Shown: positions 1-5,987 of the stretch, one piece after another
Numbering within the stretch: the stretch's first letter is position 1
How the letters are laid out: each line of letters starts with the position of its first letter
Assembly: GCA_009786775.1 (NCBI GenBank)
Contig: WQRL01000123.1
Coordinates: 1-5,987 of the forward strand
Length of the DNA: 5,987 nucleotides
Origin: Oscillospiraceae bacterium
GTDB taxonomy: Bacteria > Bacillota > Clostridia > Oscillospirales > Oscillospiraceae
Reading direction: 5' to 3'
The notes under the pieces: generated by a model
The model's database searches: none
Told to the model about the DNA's origin: nothing
The model's input: the letters and a program-made list of their open reading frames with translations, nothing else
Program-made: the position numbers and the translations under genes

Positions 1-269
1 GCCGCTGCTACCTCTTGCTCAGCAATAGGTATTATTTCCACAACTGCTCCTGCACCAAGCAGCTCCCCACTTACTTTCTCGGAGAAGTTCACTGCAAACA
101 CAGCCGGCGTATGGTGCTCATCAGGGGCAAACATCCCGGCCATTCCCGTACCCATAAATGAATAGACGGCATATATCAAAATTGCAGGCAAAACAACCGC
201 AATAATCATCCGCCTGTCGCCAAAAAAGCGGGCGAATTCCTTTTTCATTACTGTAAGAACTCCACTCAT
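1..269 (-). CDS. ABC-2 / NatB-like transporter permease, N-terminal part (runs off window)
   Basis: This is the first 89 codons of a membrane permease whose remainder lies beyond the left edge. It starts at ATG (269-267), preceded by AGGTGA at 281-276 with a 6-base spacer. The ATG overlaps the TGA stop of the upstream ATPase gene as ATGA, which implies translational coupling. The protein begins MSGVLTVMKKEFARFFGDRR, the short cytosolic amphipathic lead with a KKE...DRR pattern common in ABC-2 type permeases. A hydrophobic segment follows at about residues 21-40, then a soluble stretch (about 48-89) of the sort that forms the large extracytoplasmic domain of NatB-type exporters. By family and context it would be the membrane half of an exporter with the adjacent ATPase. 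The substrate cannot be read from this fragment; Na+ is known only for the Bacillus NatAB prototype. Confidence 0.8.
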   Translation of the reverse strand, partial: MSGVLTVMKKEFARFFGDRRMIIAVVLPAILIYAVYSFMGTGMAGMFAPDEHHTPAVFAVNFSEKVSGELLGAGAVVEIIPIAEQEVAA

Positions 270-1042
270 ATTGCTTCACCTACCGTTTCTGCATAGAGGT
301 CAAAAAATACATCCTCAAGGTTTTTTTCCGATGTCAAGTTCGCTAAGGTATCGCAGGCTATCATTTTGCCGTTAATTATAATACCCGCTCTGTCACAGAG
401 CTTTTCGACTAGGCTGAAAATGTGGGTGGATACTATTACAGTCTTGCCCTGCTCTTTGAGTTCCACCAGAAAATCCGTGACCACCTTGGCTGTAATTACA
501 TCAAGCCCGTTGGTGGGCTCGTCGAATATAATTATATTTGGGTCATGTACGATTGAGATGACAAGCGAGGCCTTCTGCTTCATACCTGTCGAAAGGTTTG
601 AAACCTTGACCTCGGCGAACCTATCCACTCCGAATTTCGCAAATAATTCCTTCTTGCGCCGTTCACTCACACTAGGCTCAATGTTGTGGAGCTTTGCAAA
701 AAAATCAAACAGGTAGTTCGGCGTAAAAAAATCCTCCAGCTTTAGTTCGCTTGTGAGAAACCCAATTTTGCCCCTTACCGCTGCGGGGTCAGTTTTAATG
801 CTCGCGCCGTCTACTATGGCATCCCCTGAATCAGCTTTTATAAGGGTGGCCAGCATACGCAGTGTAGTGGTTTTGCCCGCGCCATTAGGGCCGAGCAGTC
901 CGAATATCTCACCCTCATAAGCCTCGAAGTTGAGGTTGTCTACGGCTGTAATTACTTTCTTTTTAGTATTTTGCAGCTTCTGCTGCTTGGCTGTAAGCCG
1001 AAAGGTCTTCATCAAACCCTCGGTCTTTAGGATTACTTTCAA
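266..1042 (-). CDS. NatA-like ABC transporter ATP-binding protein
   Basis: A 258-residue ABC ATPase that would power export through the permease encoded just downstream. Visible motifs: Walker A GPNGAGKTT (about 51-59), signature LSTGM (150-154), Walker B IIIFDEP with D174 and E175, D-loop GLD (179-181) and switch histidine H207 in VSTHIF. The normal Q-loop position reads GFLTSELKLEDFFT (about 94-107), without an obvious glutamine; similar sequences occur in NatA-type ATPases. A basic insert at about residues 15-30 between the first strand and AVDNL is also in keeping with this subgroup. The start is TTG at 1042, chosen because AAGGAGAG lies 7 bases upstream; the first in-frame ATG (codon 11) has no comparable site. 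The gene has its own likely promoter at 1149-1121. ATPase identity is certain; sodium or drug export is inference from family resemblance, so no symbol is given. Confidence 0.92.
   Translation of the reverse strand: MKVILKTEGLMKTFRLTAKQQKLQNTKKKVITAVDNLNFEAYEGEIFGLLGPNGAGKTTTLRMLATLIKADSGDAIVDGASIKTDPAAVRGKIGFLTSELKLEDFFTPNYLFDFFAKLHNIEPSVSERRKKELFAKFGVDRFAEVKVSNLSTGMKQKASLVISIVHDPNIIIFDEPTNGLDVITAKVVTDFLVELKEQGKTVIVSTHIFSLVEKLCDRAGIIINGKMIACDTLANLTSEKNLEDVFFDLYAETVGEAI
270..284 (-). promoter_or_regulatory. Ribosome binding site of the permease gene
   Basis: AGGTGA (281-276) lies inside the last codons of the ATPase gene, 6 bases before the permease ATG. With the ATGA stop/start overlap it suggests that the permease is translated by coupled reinitiation, keeping the two subunits in balance. 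Confidence 0.55.
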
Positions 1043-1047
1043 TTTAT

Positions 1048-1055
1048 CTCTCCTT
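1048..1055 (-). promoter_or_regulatory. Strong Shine-Dalgarno that fixes the TTG start of the ABC ATPase
   Basis: AAGGAGAG on the minus strand ends 5 bases before the TTG start codon at 1042 (7 bases from the AGGAG core). This near-ideal site decides for TTG rather than the ATG ten codons further in. Confidence 0.75.
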
Positions 1056-1085
1056 GTAGTTTGGTTTCAAATACTGCCGCCTTGC

Positions 1086-1262
1086 AAGCATAGATACGCC
1101 GCAAAGCAAAGTCCTCAATGAGTATATCATAACAATCCATTAGTTTCCATAGGAATCTCTCAGGCAAAAACCCCAAAATTCACCTTATTTTTCAAGCTCT
1201 ACTTTAGAGAGTGCCACAAAAGCCAAAGTTTCTAAACAAAATTTCATAAATTTGCAAGACAG
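1086..1262 (+). promoter_or_regulatory. Degenerate tandem glycine riboswitch-like element (gcvT motif), orphan on the plus strand
   Basis: Blocks typical of the glycine riboswitch appear in the correct order on the plus strand. First aptamer: CGCCGCAAAGCAAA (1097-1110), resembling the consensus CGCCGAAGGnGCAAA, then GAATCTCTCAGGCAAAA (1153-1169), which matches the 3' half of a canonical first aptamer. Linker and second aptamer: CTCTACTTTAGAGAGTG (1197-1213), like the usual ACTCTGGAGAGTG junction, then GCCAAAG (1222-1228), TTTCA (1242-1246) and AAGACAG (1256-1262), weak versions of CCAAAGG, CUUUCAGG and AGGACAG. The 5' strand of the first P2 helix, normally GAGAGA, reads only CATAGA (1089-1094), and the second aptamer lacks a good CAGG core. 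Glycine binding may therefore be lost. No plus-strand gene follows; a hairpin with TTTT lies 8 bases downstream. Homology to the family is fairly likely, function is uncertain. Confidence 0.55.
1121..1149 (-). promoter_or_regulatory. Probable sigma-A promoter of the ABC transporter operon
   Basis: On the minus strand, TGGAAA (1149-1144, 4 of 6 to TTGACA) is followed after exactly 17 bases by TATACT (1126-1121, 5 of 6 to TATAAT). A TG one base before the -10 (1129-1128) makes it an extended -10. Transcription would begin near 1114, giving a leader of about 72 bases before the TTG start. The spacing and position fit well; the call rests on pattern alone. It lies inside the plus-strand riboswitch-like element. 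Confidence 0.6.
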
Positions 1263-1270
1263 CGTGTTAA

Positions 1271-1300
1271 GCCCCCGGAACGGAATTCCCGGGGGCTTTT
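1271..1300. terminator. GC-rich intrinsic terminator hairpin after ftsK, T-run on the plus side
   Basis: GCCCCCGG (1271-1278) pairs perfectly with CCGGGGGC (1289-1296), an 8-bp stem with a 10-base loop; an alternative register with GGAA/TTCC gives a shorter loop and a bulge. It begins 7 bases after the ftsK stop codon, where a terminator for the ftsK transcript is expected. In that direction, however, the stem is followed only by TTAACA. In the plus direction it is followed by TTTTAGATTATT, the better terminator layout. It may act both ways, or be the expression-platform terminator of the plus-strand riboswitch-like element. Confidence 0.75.
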
Positions 1301-1303
1301 AGA

Positions 1304-3976
1304 TTATTCTTCTTCATCCTCATCATCCAGACCCTCATTGTTGGATGAAACCATTAGGGGAAGGGAGTTCATAGCCAAAGGCTTGTCCTCGGGGGCATTG
1401 CCGCTCACATATTGCATTTGCCGCCACTGATCCTTGGTTATGAGCAGAGAGCGCGGCTTGGAGCCCTCGAACTGGCCGACTATGCCCATCTGCTCCATCT
1501 GGTCTACTATCCGCGCAGCCCGGGCGTAGCCTAACTTGAGCCTGCGCTGGAGCATTGAAACTGAGGCTTGGCCTGTCTCGAAAATGACATCCACGGCTTG
1601 GGGCAGCATCTCGTCATGGTCGCTGGCCTCCGCATCATCTACTTTCTTCTCGCCTGAGCCTTTCTCTATGGCAGCCTTGTCTATCTCATCTTGAACTTCT
1701 TCGGAATACTGCGACTCTCCGCTGCTCTTGACAAAGTTTACAACAGCTTCGCGCTCTTCATCCGACACCCATGTACCTTGAACGCGCATGGGCTTATCTG
1801 TCCCTATAGGGGCAAAGAGCATGTCGCCGTTGCCCACCAGTTTGTCGGCGTTTCCTGCCGCATCTAAAATTATCCGGGATTCCAGCGCACTGGACACCTT
1901 GAAAGATATCCGCGACGGGATGTTCGCTTTCATGAGGCCTGTTATTACATCTGCGCGCGGGCTTTGAGTAGCAATTATAAGGTGCATTCCTGCGGCCCTG
2001 CCCATCTGAGCTACGCGGCAGACAGATTCTTCGACTTCCTTAGCCGCCGTCATCATGAGGTCTGCAAGCTCGTCTATTATTATAACAATCCTCGGCAGAA
2101 CCTCCCGCTCTTCATCCTCCCTGGCGATTTGATTATAGCCCTCAAGATCCCTGGCACTTGTTTCAGAGAAGAGTGTATACCTCTTAGTCATTTCAAAAAC
2201 TGCCCACTGTAACGCACCTGAGGCTTTTTTTACATCCGTCACGACAGGCACTAGAAGATGGGGGATGTCGTTGTAAACCTTAAACTCCACCATTTTGGGG
2301 TCTATCATTATAAACCGCACATCCTCGGGCGAACCCTTGTAGAGTATGCTTAGTATTATTGAGTTAAGGGATACCGATTTACCTGAACCGGTTGTGCCCG
2401 CTACCAGCATGTGCGGCATTTTAGAAACATTTCCCACTATGGATTCACCTGAAATGTTTGTGCCAATTGCAAATGTCAGCTTCGACTTGGCTGTGACAAA
2501 TTCCCTGGACTCGATTATCTCCCTCAGGTACACGGTGCTAATGCTCTTATTGGGCACCTCAATACCCACTGTGGATATCATGTTCGGCATCGCAGCTATG
2601 CGCACGCCGCTTGTGCCTAGGGAAAGGGCTATATCGTCAGCTAGGTTTGTCAGCTTGCTGAGCTTCACGCCTGCTTCCAGCGATGCCTCGTATCTGGTAA
2701 CTGAAGGCCCCCTGGTGGCGTTGGAAATCTTGACATTCACGCCGAAACTTTGAAATGCAGCCTCAAGACGCTGTGAGTTCTGCCTCACCTCGTCACCGCC
2801 GCCGCCTGTCTGCCCGCTGCCTTTTGCGAGTAAATCCAGGGGCGGAAATATATATTTGGCTTCCGAATCTATTTCCACAGGCTCAAGCAGCTCCGGTTTC
2901 TTTGGTTCCCGTGGTTTTCTTGCAGGCTCTGGCGCTGCCGGCACGGGCGCCGGCGAAGGCGCATATTCTATATCTTCCTTCAACTCGGTATCCGCAGGCC
3001 CGGCATCCACAGGCTCCATAGGCTCATCAGGATCTAAATCAGGCACAATGCGGGTTATATCAGAAGCCCTGGACCTCTGTCCGCCTGGCTGCACACCGCC
3101 TTTGCCGCCGCGCCTGCGCTCCATGAAGGGTATGTCCAGCGGCAAATCCTCCTCAGAGTTTGCCGAGGTTTTGAAGAGGGGCTCGTCCTTTGCTTTTTCA
3201 GCAGGTGCGGTGGGGGGAGGGGCGGTCGGGGTTTCGGCTTCATCAACGGGTATGTCTATGGCCTTTTTACGTTTCGGCGAAGGTGCCCGCATTTGAACCG
3301 GAGCGCGTTTTTGCTCTGGAACATAGCTTGGATCAGGCTCCGGCTGCGGCTCATATGCCACTTTAGGCCTGTTTCTCACAGCATCCACAATCCCTGTGAT
3401 TGATTTATTGACAGCAGAGAGAAGGAAAAAGCCCGTCAGGATAACCAGCACTACCGTAGCCCCAATCCTGCCGAAGAGCCAGCCGAACAGCTCCGCCAAG
3501 GTTCCGCTTATAACCCCTCCTGACTCAAGCTGTAGCCCGCTTTCCCAAAGCTGCGGGACTTCGGAAAATGAAACCGCAAATTCATAACCCGCCGGGCGCG
3601 TAAAGAGGTGGGTTAACGTGCCTGCGAGCACACACAGCAGCAGGGCACAGACCGTGCGGAACACTATAGGCCGCCCTCTGTGGAACGTCAGAATGATAGC
3701 ACACAGCGAAAGTGCCGGTGCCAAATAAAAAAAGCCCCTGCCTACAAGTCCTCTGGCAAGTCCCGTGAATAAATTTATGAACGCTCCATCGGCTGTAAAG
3801 TATGAGATAAACGTAAATGCTGCCAAAACAAAGCAGACAGCAGCCATTATTTCGCGCCTGCGCGGAGTCTTGCCGCTTGCAGGGCTCTCTTTGGGGGAGC
3901 TGCTGGATTTTTTAGGTTTTGCGCTGCTTTTGGGAGCAGCCTGTGAAGTCTTTTTTCCGCGATTTGACTGAGCCAT
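1304..3976 (-). CDS. ftsK: DNA translocase FtsK/SpoIIIE
   Basis: An 890-residue septum-anchored, ATP-driven double-stranded DNA pump that clears chromosome arms through the closing division septum (or into the forespore in spore formers). A basic Ser/Lys/Pro-rich cytosolic tail (1-42) is followed by about four membrane segments (roughly 43-60, 80-98, 104-125, 162-188). A Pro/Glu-rich low-complexity linker (about 205-370) leads to the motor: alpha subdomain about 375-475, then the RecA-like beta subdomain with Walker A GTTGSGKS (527-534) and Walker B IVIIIDELADL (630-640, D635 and E636). A winged-helix gamma domain (about 787-848, with RRLKLGYARAARIVDQME) reads skewed octamers such as KOPS/SRS. 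The protein ends in an acidic tail, EGLDDEDEEE. The ATG start has AGGAGG four bases upstream. It lies 8 bases after uppP and shares its transcript. Whether it is vegetative FtsK or sporulation SpoIIIE cannot be decided from the sequence. Confidence 0.97.
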   Translation of the reverse strand: MAQSNRGKKTSQAAPKSSAKPKKSSSSPKESPASGKTPRRREIMAAVCFVLAAFTFISYFTADGAFINLFTGLARGLVGRGFFYLAPALSLCAIILTFHRGRPIVFRTVCALLLCVLAGTLTHLFTRPAGYEFAVSFSEVPQLWESGLQLESGGVISGTLAELFGWLFGRIGATVVLVILTGFFLLSAVNKSITGIVDAVRNRPKVAYEPQPEPDPSYVPEQKRAPVQMRAPSPKRKKAIDIPVDEAETPTAPPPTAPAEKAKDEPLFKTSANSEEDLPLDIPFMERRRGGKGGVQPGGQRSRASDITRIVPDLDPDEPMEPVDAGPADTELKEDIEYAPSPAPVPAAPEPARKPREPKKPELLEPVEIDSEAKYIFPPLDLLAKGSGQTGGGGDEVRQNSQRLEAAFQSFGVNVKISNATRGPSVTRYEASLEAGVKLSKLTNLADDIALSLGTSGVRIAAMPNMISTVGIEVPNKSISTVYLREIIESREFVTAKSKLTFAIGTNISGESIVGNVSKMPHMLVAGTTGSGKSVSLNSIILSILYKGSPEDVRFIMIDPKMVEFKVYNDIPHLLVPVVTDVKKASGALQWAVFEMTKRYTLFSETSARDLEGYNQIAREDEEREVLPRIVIIIDELADLMMTAAKEVEESVCRVAQMGRAAGMHLIIATQSPRADVITGLMKANIPSRISFKVSSALESRIILDAAGNADKLVGNGDMLFAPIGTDKPMRVQGTWVSDEEREAVVNFVKSSGESQYSEEVQDEIDKAAIEKGSGEKKVDDAEASDHDEMLPQAVDVIFETGQASVSMLQRRLKLGYARAARIVDQMEQMGIVGQFEGSKPRSLLITKDQWRQMQYVSGNAPEDKPLAMNSLPLMVSSNNEGLDDEDEEE

Positions 3977-3980
3977 CTAG

Positions 3981-3986
3981 CCTCCT
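3981..3986 (-). promoter_or_regulatory. Ribosome binding site of ftsK, overlapping the uppP stop
   Basis: AGGAGG (3986-3981) sits 4 bases before the ftsK ATG and overlaps the TAG stop codon of uppP (3987-3985). A ribosome terminating on uppP would cover this site, so the two genes are probably translationally linked. Confidence 0.7.
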
Positions 3987-4827
3987 AGAAAATTAGAGAT
4001 ATAATAAGTGTCACCGCACCGACGATAAGGCAATAAAACGCTATCTTGCCAAAACCGCCTTTTGCCAATATGCGGCGGAGAATTTGTATTGCGAAAAAGC
4101 CGATAACCGTTGCAATGGCAAAGCCTATAAGGTATGTACCGAAAAGTGAGAAACCCGCTCCACTGCTGACTGCTCTGGAAATGTAAAAAATAACCCCGCC
4201 GAACACGGTCGGAATGGACAGCAGCAGAGAAAATTTCACCGCAAAACTTCCGCTAAACCCACGGGCAAGCCCCACTGCTATGGTTGTGCCGGAGCGTGAA
4301 AAACCGGGAAGTGTTGCGACGACCTGCGCAAGGCCGATTAAAAGAGCATCGGCGAGCTGCATTGTTTTTTCGCTCTTGCTCCCCCGCTTTATATACTTGT
4401 CGGTTACAATTAGAAGCGCACCGGTTGCAATAAGCGCAAAACCGACGAAGGCTGTGTTTAACATGAGGGCTTCAACCCTGCCCCTAAATATCAGGGCGAT
4501 TAGCATGGGAAGCGTGCCGATGATAACAAAGAGAGTTGTCCTCGCAGGCGGTTTGAGCGCTGCCGCCTCCCCTGATACGCTGTCCCCGCGGTCTCTGAGA
4601 TATTCCAGCGAATCAGAGATCATCTCCCCAATTTCTTTCCGGAATGCAACGCATATCGAAATCAACGTAGCAAGATGCATAAACACCATGAATACTGCGT
4701 TGTTTTCACGGATTTGCGCATTGTCAAAGAGTGCCATGATAATTGCGAAATGCCCCGATCCTGAAACTGGAATGAATTCAGCAATCCCTTGAATAATTCC
4801 GAGTAAAATCGACATTAGTATTGTCAC
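3985..4827 (-). CDS. uppP: Undecaprenyl-diphosphatase UppP (BacA family)
   Basis: A 280-residue polytopic membrane enzyme that dephosphorylates undecaprenyl pyrophosphate to the monophosphate, recycling the lipid carrier of peptidoglycan and other envelope polymers; extra copies give bacitracin resistance. The first catalytic motif is GIIQGIAEFIPVSGSGH (10-26) with Q13, E17, S22 and H26; the second is LPGFSRSGTT (173-182) with S177 and R178. About eight hydrophobic helices fill the length, which is normal for the family. The usual PVSSSGH or PVSSTGH reads PVSGSGH here, a Ser/Thr-to-Gly change at residue 23. The start is GTG at 4827, chosen because AAGGGGGA lies 7 bases upstream; the ATG at codon 5 would be 19 bases from that site. 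It follows metG by 59 bases and precedes ftsK by 8, so it is probably expressed with ftsK. Confidence 0.96.
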   Translation of the reverse strand: MTILMSILLGIIQGIAEFIPVSGSGHFAIIMALFDNAQIRENNAVFMVFMHLATLISICVAFRKEIGEMISDSLEYLRDRGDSVSGEAAALKPPARTTLFVIIGTLPMLIALIFRGRVEALMLNTAFVGFALIATGALLIVTDKYIKRGSKSEKTMQLADALLIGLAQVVATLPGFSRSGTTIAVGLARGFSGSFAVKFSLLLSIPTVFGGVIFYISRAVSSGAGFSLFGTYLIGFAIATVIGFFAIQILRRILAKGGFGKIAFYCLIVGAVTLIISLIF

Positions 4828-4833
4828 AACATA

Positions 4834-4841
4834 TCCCCCTT
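4834..4841 (-). promoter_or_regulatory. Shine-Dalgarno that fixes the GTG start of uppP
   Basis: AAGGGGGA (4841-4834) ends 6 bases before the GTG at 4827. An ATG at 4832 is out of frame and runs into TGA at once, and the in-frame ATG at 4815 is too far from the site. GTG is therefore the preferred start. Confidence 0.65.
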
Positions 4842-4849
4842 GTATTGGT

Positions 4850-4864
4850 TGACGCTGTGCGTCA
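4850..4864 (-). other. Small hairpin in the metG-uppP gap
   Basis: TGACGC and GCGTCA (4850-4855 and 4859-4864) form a perfect 6-bp stem with a 3-base loop. On the minus strand it is followed by AACCAA rather than a T-run, so it is not a convincing terminator. It may mark an mRNA processing or stability point between metG and uppP. Confidence 0.4.
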
Positions 4865-4886
4865 GCTTAGTCGTGAAAACGAAGGC

Positions 4887-5987
4887 CTACATTTCTGCAA
4901 GTGCCTCTAGCTCTTTTGCAAGGTCGAGTCTTGGGAAAATTATTTCACCTTTTGTCACGGTGTTTGTCTTGGGAAGTCCGCCATATGCAGTTGCGCTATC
5001 AAAGGTGGTCAGTTCCTTTGCAGCTCCTATCTGTGCAAATATCTTCTCACAGGCCTCAGGCATTACAGGCTGAAGCATCACGGTACAGATGCGGATTGTT
5101 TCAAGCAGGTTATACAAAACAGCAGCTAGGCGCGGCATTTTGTCCTCTTCCTTGGCCAGTACCCAGGGGGCTGTTTCGTCGATGTATTTATTGGCGCGGG
5201 AGGTCACTTTGAGAACCTCTACAATTGCGTTTTGAAACGCATACTTTTCCATGTTCTCTTCGTATAGGCCATGCAAGTTCCCCGCCATCTCCAGAAGTTC
5301 AGCATCTTCGGGGCCGCTCTCTTGATTTTCCGGCAACGTGCCGCCGAAGTACTTCTCCACCATTGAAACTGTCCGGGAAACAAGGTTGCCTAAGTCGTTT
5401 GCCAGGTCGGTGTTTATGCGGGAAATAAGCAGTTCATTTGTAAAATTGCCGTCTGAGCCGAATGAGAATTCACGCAGCAGGAAGAAGCGCAGCGCATCCA
5501 CGCTGTACCGGCCAGCCAAAATAATCGGGTCTACCACATTCCCCTTGGACTTACTCATTTTGTCGCCCCCAAAGAGCAGCCAGCCGTGGCCAAAAACGCG
5601 CTTTGGCAGCGGCAGCCCTAGCGACATCAGCATCGCAGGCCACAAAATCGAGTGGAAGCGTATAATCTCCTTGCCCATGAAATGCACATCGCAGGGCCAG
5701 TATTTGTCAAAATCGGCATACTTGTCATTGCCGTATCCCAGTGCCGTAATGTAGTTACTGAGCGCATCCACCCACACATACACCACATGCCCGGGGTCGA
5801 AGTCCACAGGTATGCCCCACTTGAATGTCGTCCGCGAAACGCAGATGTCCTCAAGACCGGGCTTTAGAAAGTTGTTGAGCATCTCATTCATGCGTGACTG
5901 GGGCTGTAGAAAGTCGGGGTCGGCAGCATAAAGGTCCATTATTTTCTGCGCGTACTTTGACTGGCGGAAGAAATAAGCCTCTTCCTC
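4887..5987 (-). CDS. metG: Methionyl-tRNA synthetase, C-terminal part (5' end outside window)
   Basis: The last 366 codons of MetRS, which charges tRNA-Met with methionine in the cytosol. The frame is open to the right edge, where it reads EEEAYFFRQSKYAQKI, the normal segment before the second half of the Rossmann catalytic domain. Then come SRTTFKWGIPV, the catalytic-core stretch YVWVDALSNYITALGYG, and KMSKS (minus strand 5561-5547), the loop that binds ATP. The helical anticodon-binding domain follows, with NKYIDETAPW, whose Trp is the conserved anticodon-contacting residue in E. coli MetRS. The protein stops at FPRLDLAKELEALAEM, just where many bacterial MetRS continue into a tRNA-binding OB-fold (EMAP II-like) dimerisation domain, so this is the short form. 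The N-terminal HIGH motif and the start are outside the window. uppP follows 59 bases later on the same strand. Confidence 0.97.
   Translation of the reverse strand, partial: EEEAYFFRQSKYAQKIMDLYAADPDFLQPQSRMNEMLNNFLKPGLEDICVSRTTFKWGIPVDFDPGHVVYVWVDALSNYITALGYGNDKYADFDKYWPCDVHFMGKEIIRFHSILWPAMLMSLGLPLPKRVFGHGWLLFGGDKMSKSKGNVVDPIILAGRYSVDALRFFLLREFSFGSDGNFTNELLISRINTDLANDLGNLVSRTVSMVEKYFGGTLPENQESGPEDAELLEMAGNLHGLYEENMEKYAFQNAIVEVLKVTSRANKYIDETAPWVLAKEEDKMPRLAAVLYNLLETIRICTVMLQPVMPEACEKIFAQIGAAKELTTFDSATAYGGLPKTNTVTKGEIIFPRLDLAKELEALAEM

Noticed and set aside
930..1121. 63-codon plus-strand open frame crossing the start of the ABC ATPase gene into the gap
   Set aside because: Most of it is antisense to the ATPase N-terminus, and it shows no recognisable domain. 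It would also overlap the riboswitch-like element.
1183..1245. 20-codon minus-strand open frame (begins MKFCLETLAF) in the gap between ftsK and the ABC ATPase gene
   Set aside because: It has no Shine-Dalgarno site, lies upstream of the mapped promoter candidate, and coincides with the riboswitch-like blocks of the opposite strand.
1237..1254. A/T-rich AAATTT-CAT-AAATTT hairpin
   Set aside because: Six A/T pairs only, within an A/T-rich stretch; too weak to call a terminator or operator on its own.
2856..3296. 146-codon Ser/Gly/Ala-rich open frame on the plus strand
   Set aside because: It is the complement of the Pro/Glu-rich FtsK linker; its low-complexity composition mirrors that linker, so it is not an independent gene.
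4214..4792. 192-codon open frame on the plus strand across uppP
   Set aside because: It lies wholly antisense to a gene with clear UppP catalytic motifs, and its translation resembles no protein family I know. It is a shadow of codon bias on the other strand.
4850..4864. Hairpin in the metG-uppP gap considered as a metG terminator
   Set aside because: Only 6 bp and not followed by a T-run in the direction of transcription, so it is listed as a plain hairpin.
5338..5754. 138-codon plus-strand open frame across metG
   Set aside because: It is antisense to well-conserved MetRS sequence, including KMSKS, and shows no recognisable domain.
1..5987. Search for a defence system, mobile element, CRISPR array or unusual gene cluster
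   Set aside because: No direct repeat arrays, transposase or integrase motifs, or phage genes were seen. All protein genes are recognisable housekeeping or transport families.

Overview
The window looks like chromosomal core sequence from an anaerobic Firmicute (Clostridia, probably Oscillospirales-like). This is inferred from strong AGGAGG-type Shine-Dalgarno sites, GTG and TTG starts backed by those sites, moderate GC, a FtsK/SpoIIIE of Gram-positive layout and a NatA/NatB-type ABC exporter. No taxonomic marker such as rRNA is present, so the assignment is tentative. All five protein genes lie on the minus strand, so the transcriptional order runs from the right end of the window to the left.

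Right to left: the 3' part of metG (methionyl-tRNA synthetase) enters from the right edge and ends at 4887. After 59 bases comes uppP (undecaprenyl-diphosphatase, 4827-3985), and 8 bases later ftsK/spoIIIE (DNA translocase, 3976-1304). The short gaps suggest uppP and ftsK are co-transcribed, with metG possibly part of the same run. Together they cover translation, lipid-carrier recycling for cell-wall synthesis, and chromosome segregation at division. A GC-rich hairpin at 1271-1296 closes this run.

A 261-base gap (1043-1303) follows. On the minus strand it holds a good extended -10 promoter (1149-1121) and a strong ribosome binding site for the next pair: a NatA-like ABC ATPase (1042-266, TTG start), overlapped by ATGA with an ABC-2/NatB-like permease (from 269, running off the left edge). 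Together these would form a small ABC exporter.

The most unexpected signal is in the same gap but on the plus strand. Bases 1086-1262 carry several conserved blocks of the tandem glycine riboswitch (gcvT motif) in the correct order, including a near-perfect CTCTCAGGCAAAA block. The hairpin that follows has its T-run on the plus-strand side. No plus-strand gene lies downstream; the next sequence is the antisense of the ftsK 3' end. This is either a decayed orphan riboswitch or a riboswitch-controlled antisense/short RNA. The rest of the window is ordinary housekeeping sequence; I see no mobile element, CRISPR array, tRNA or rRNA.
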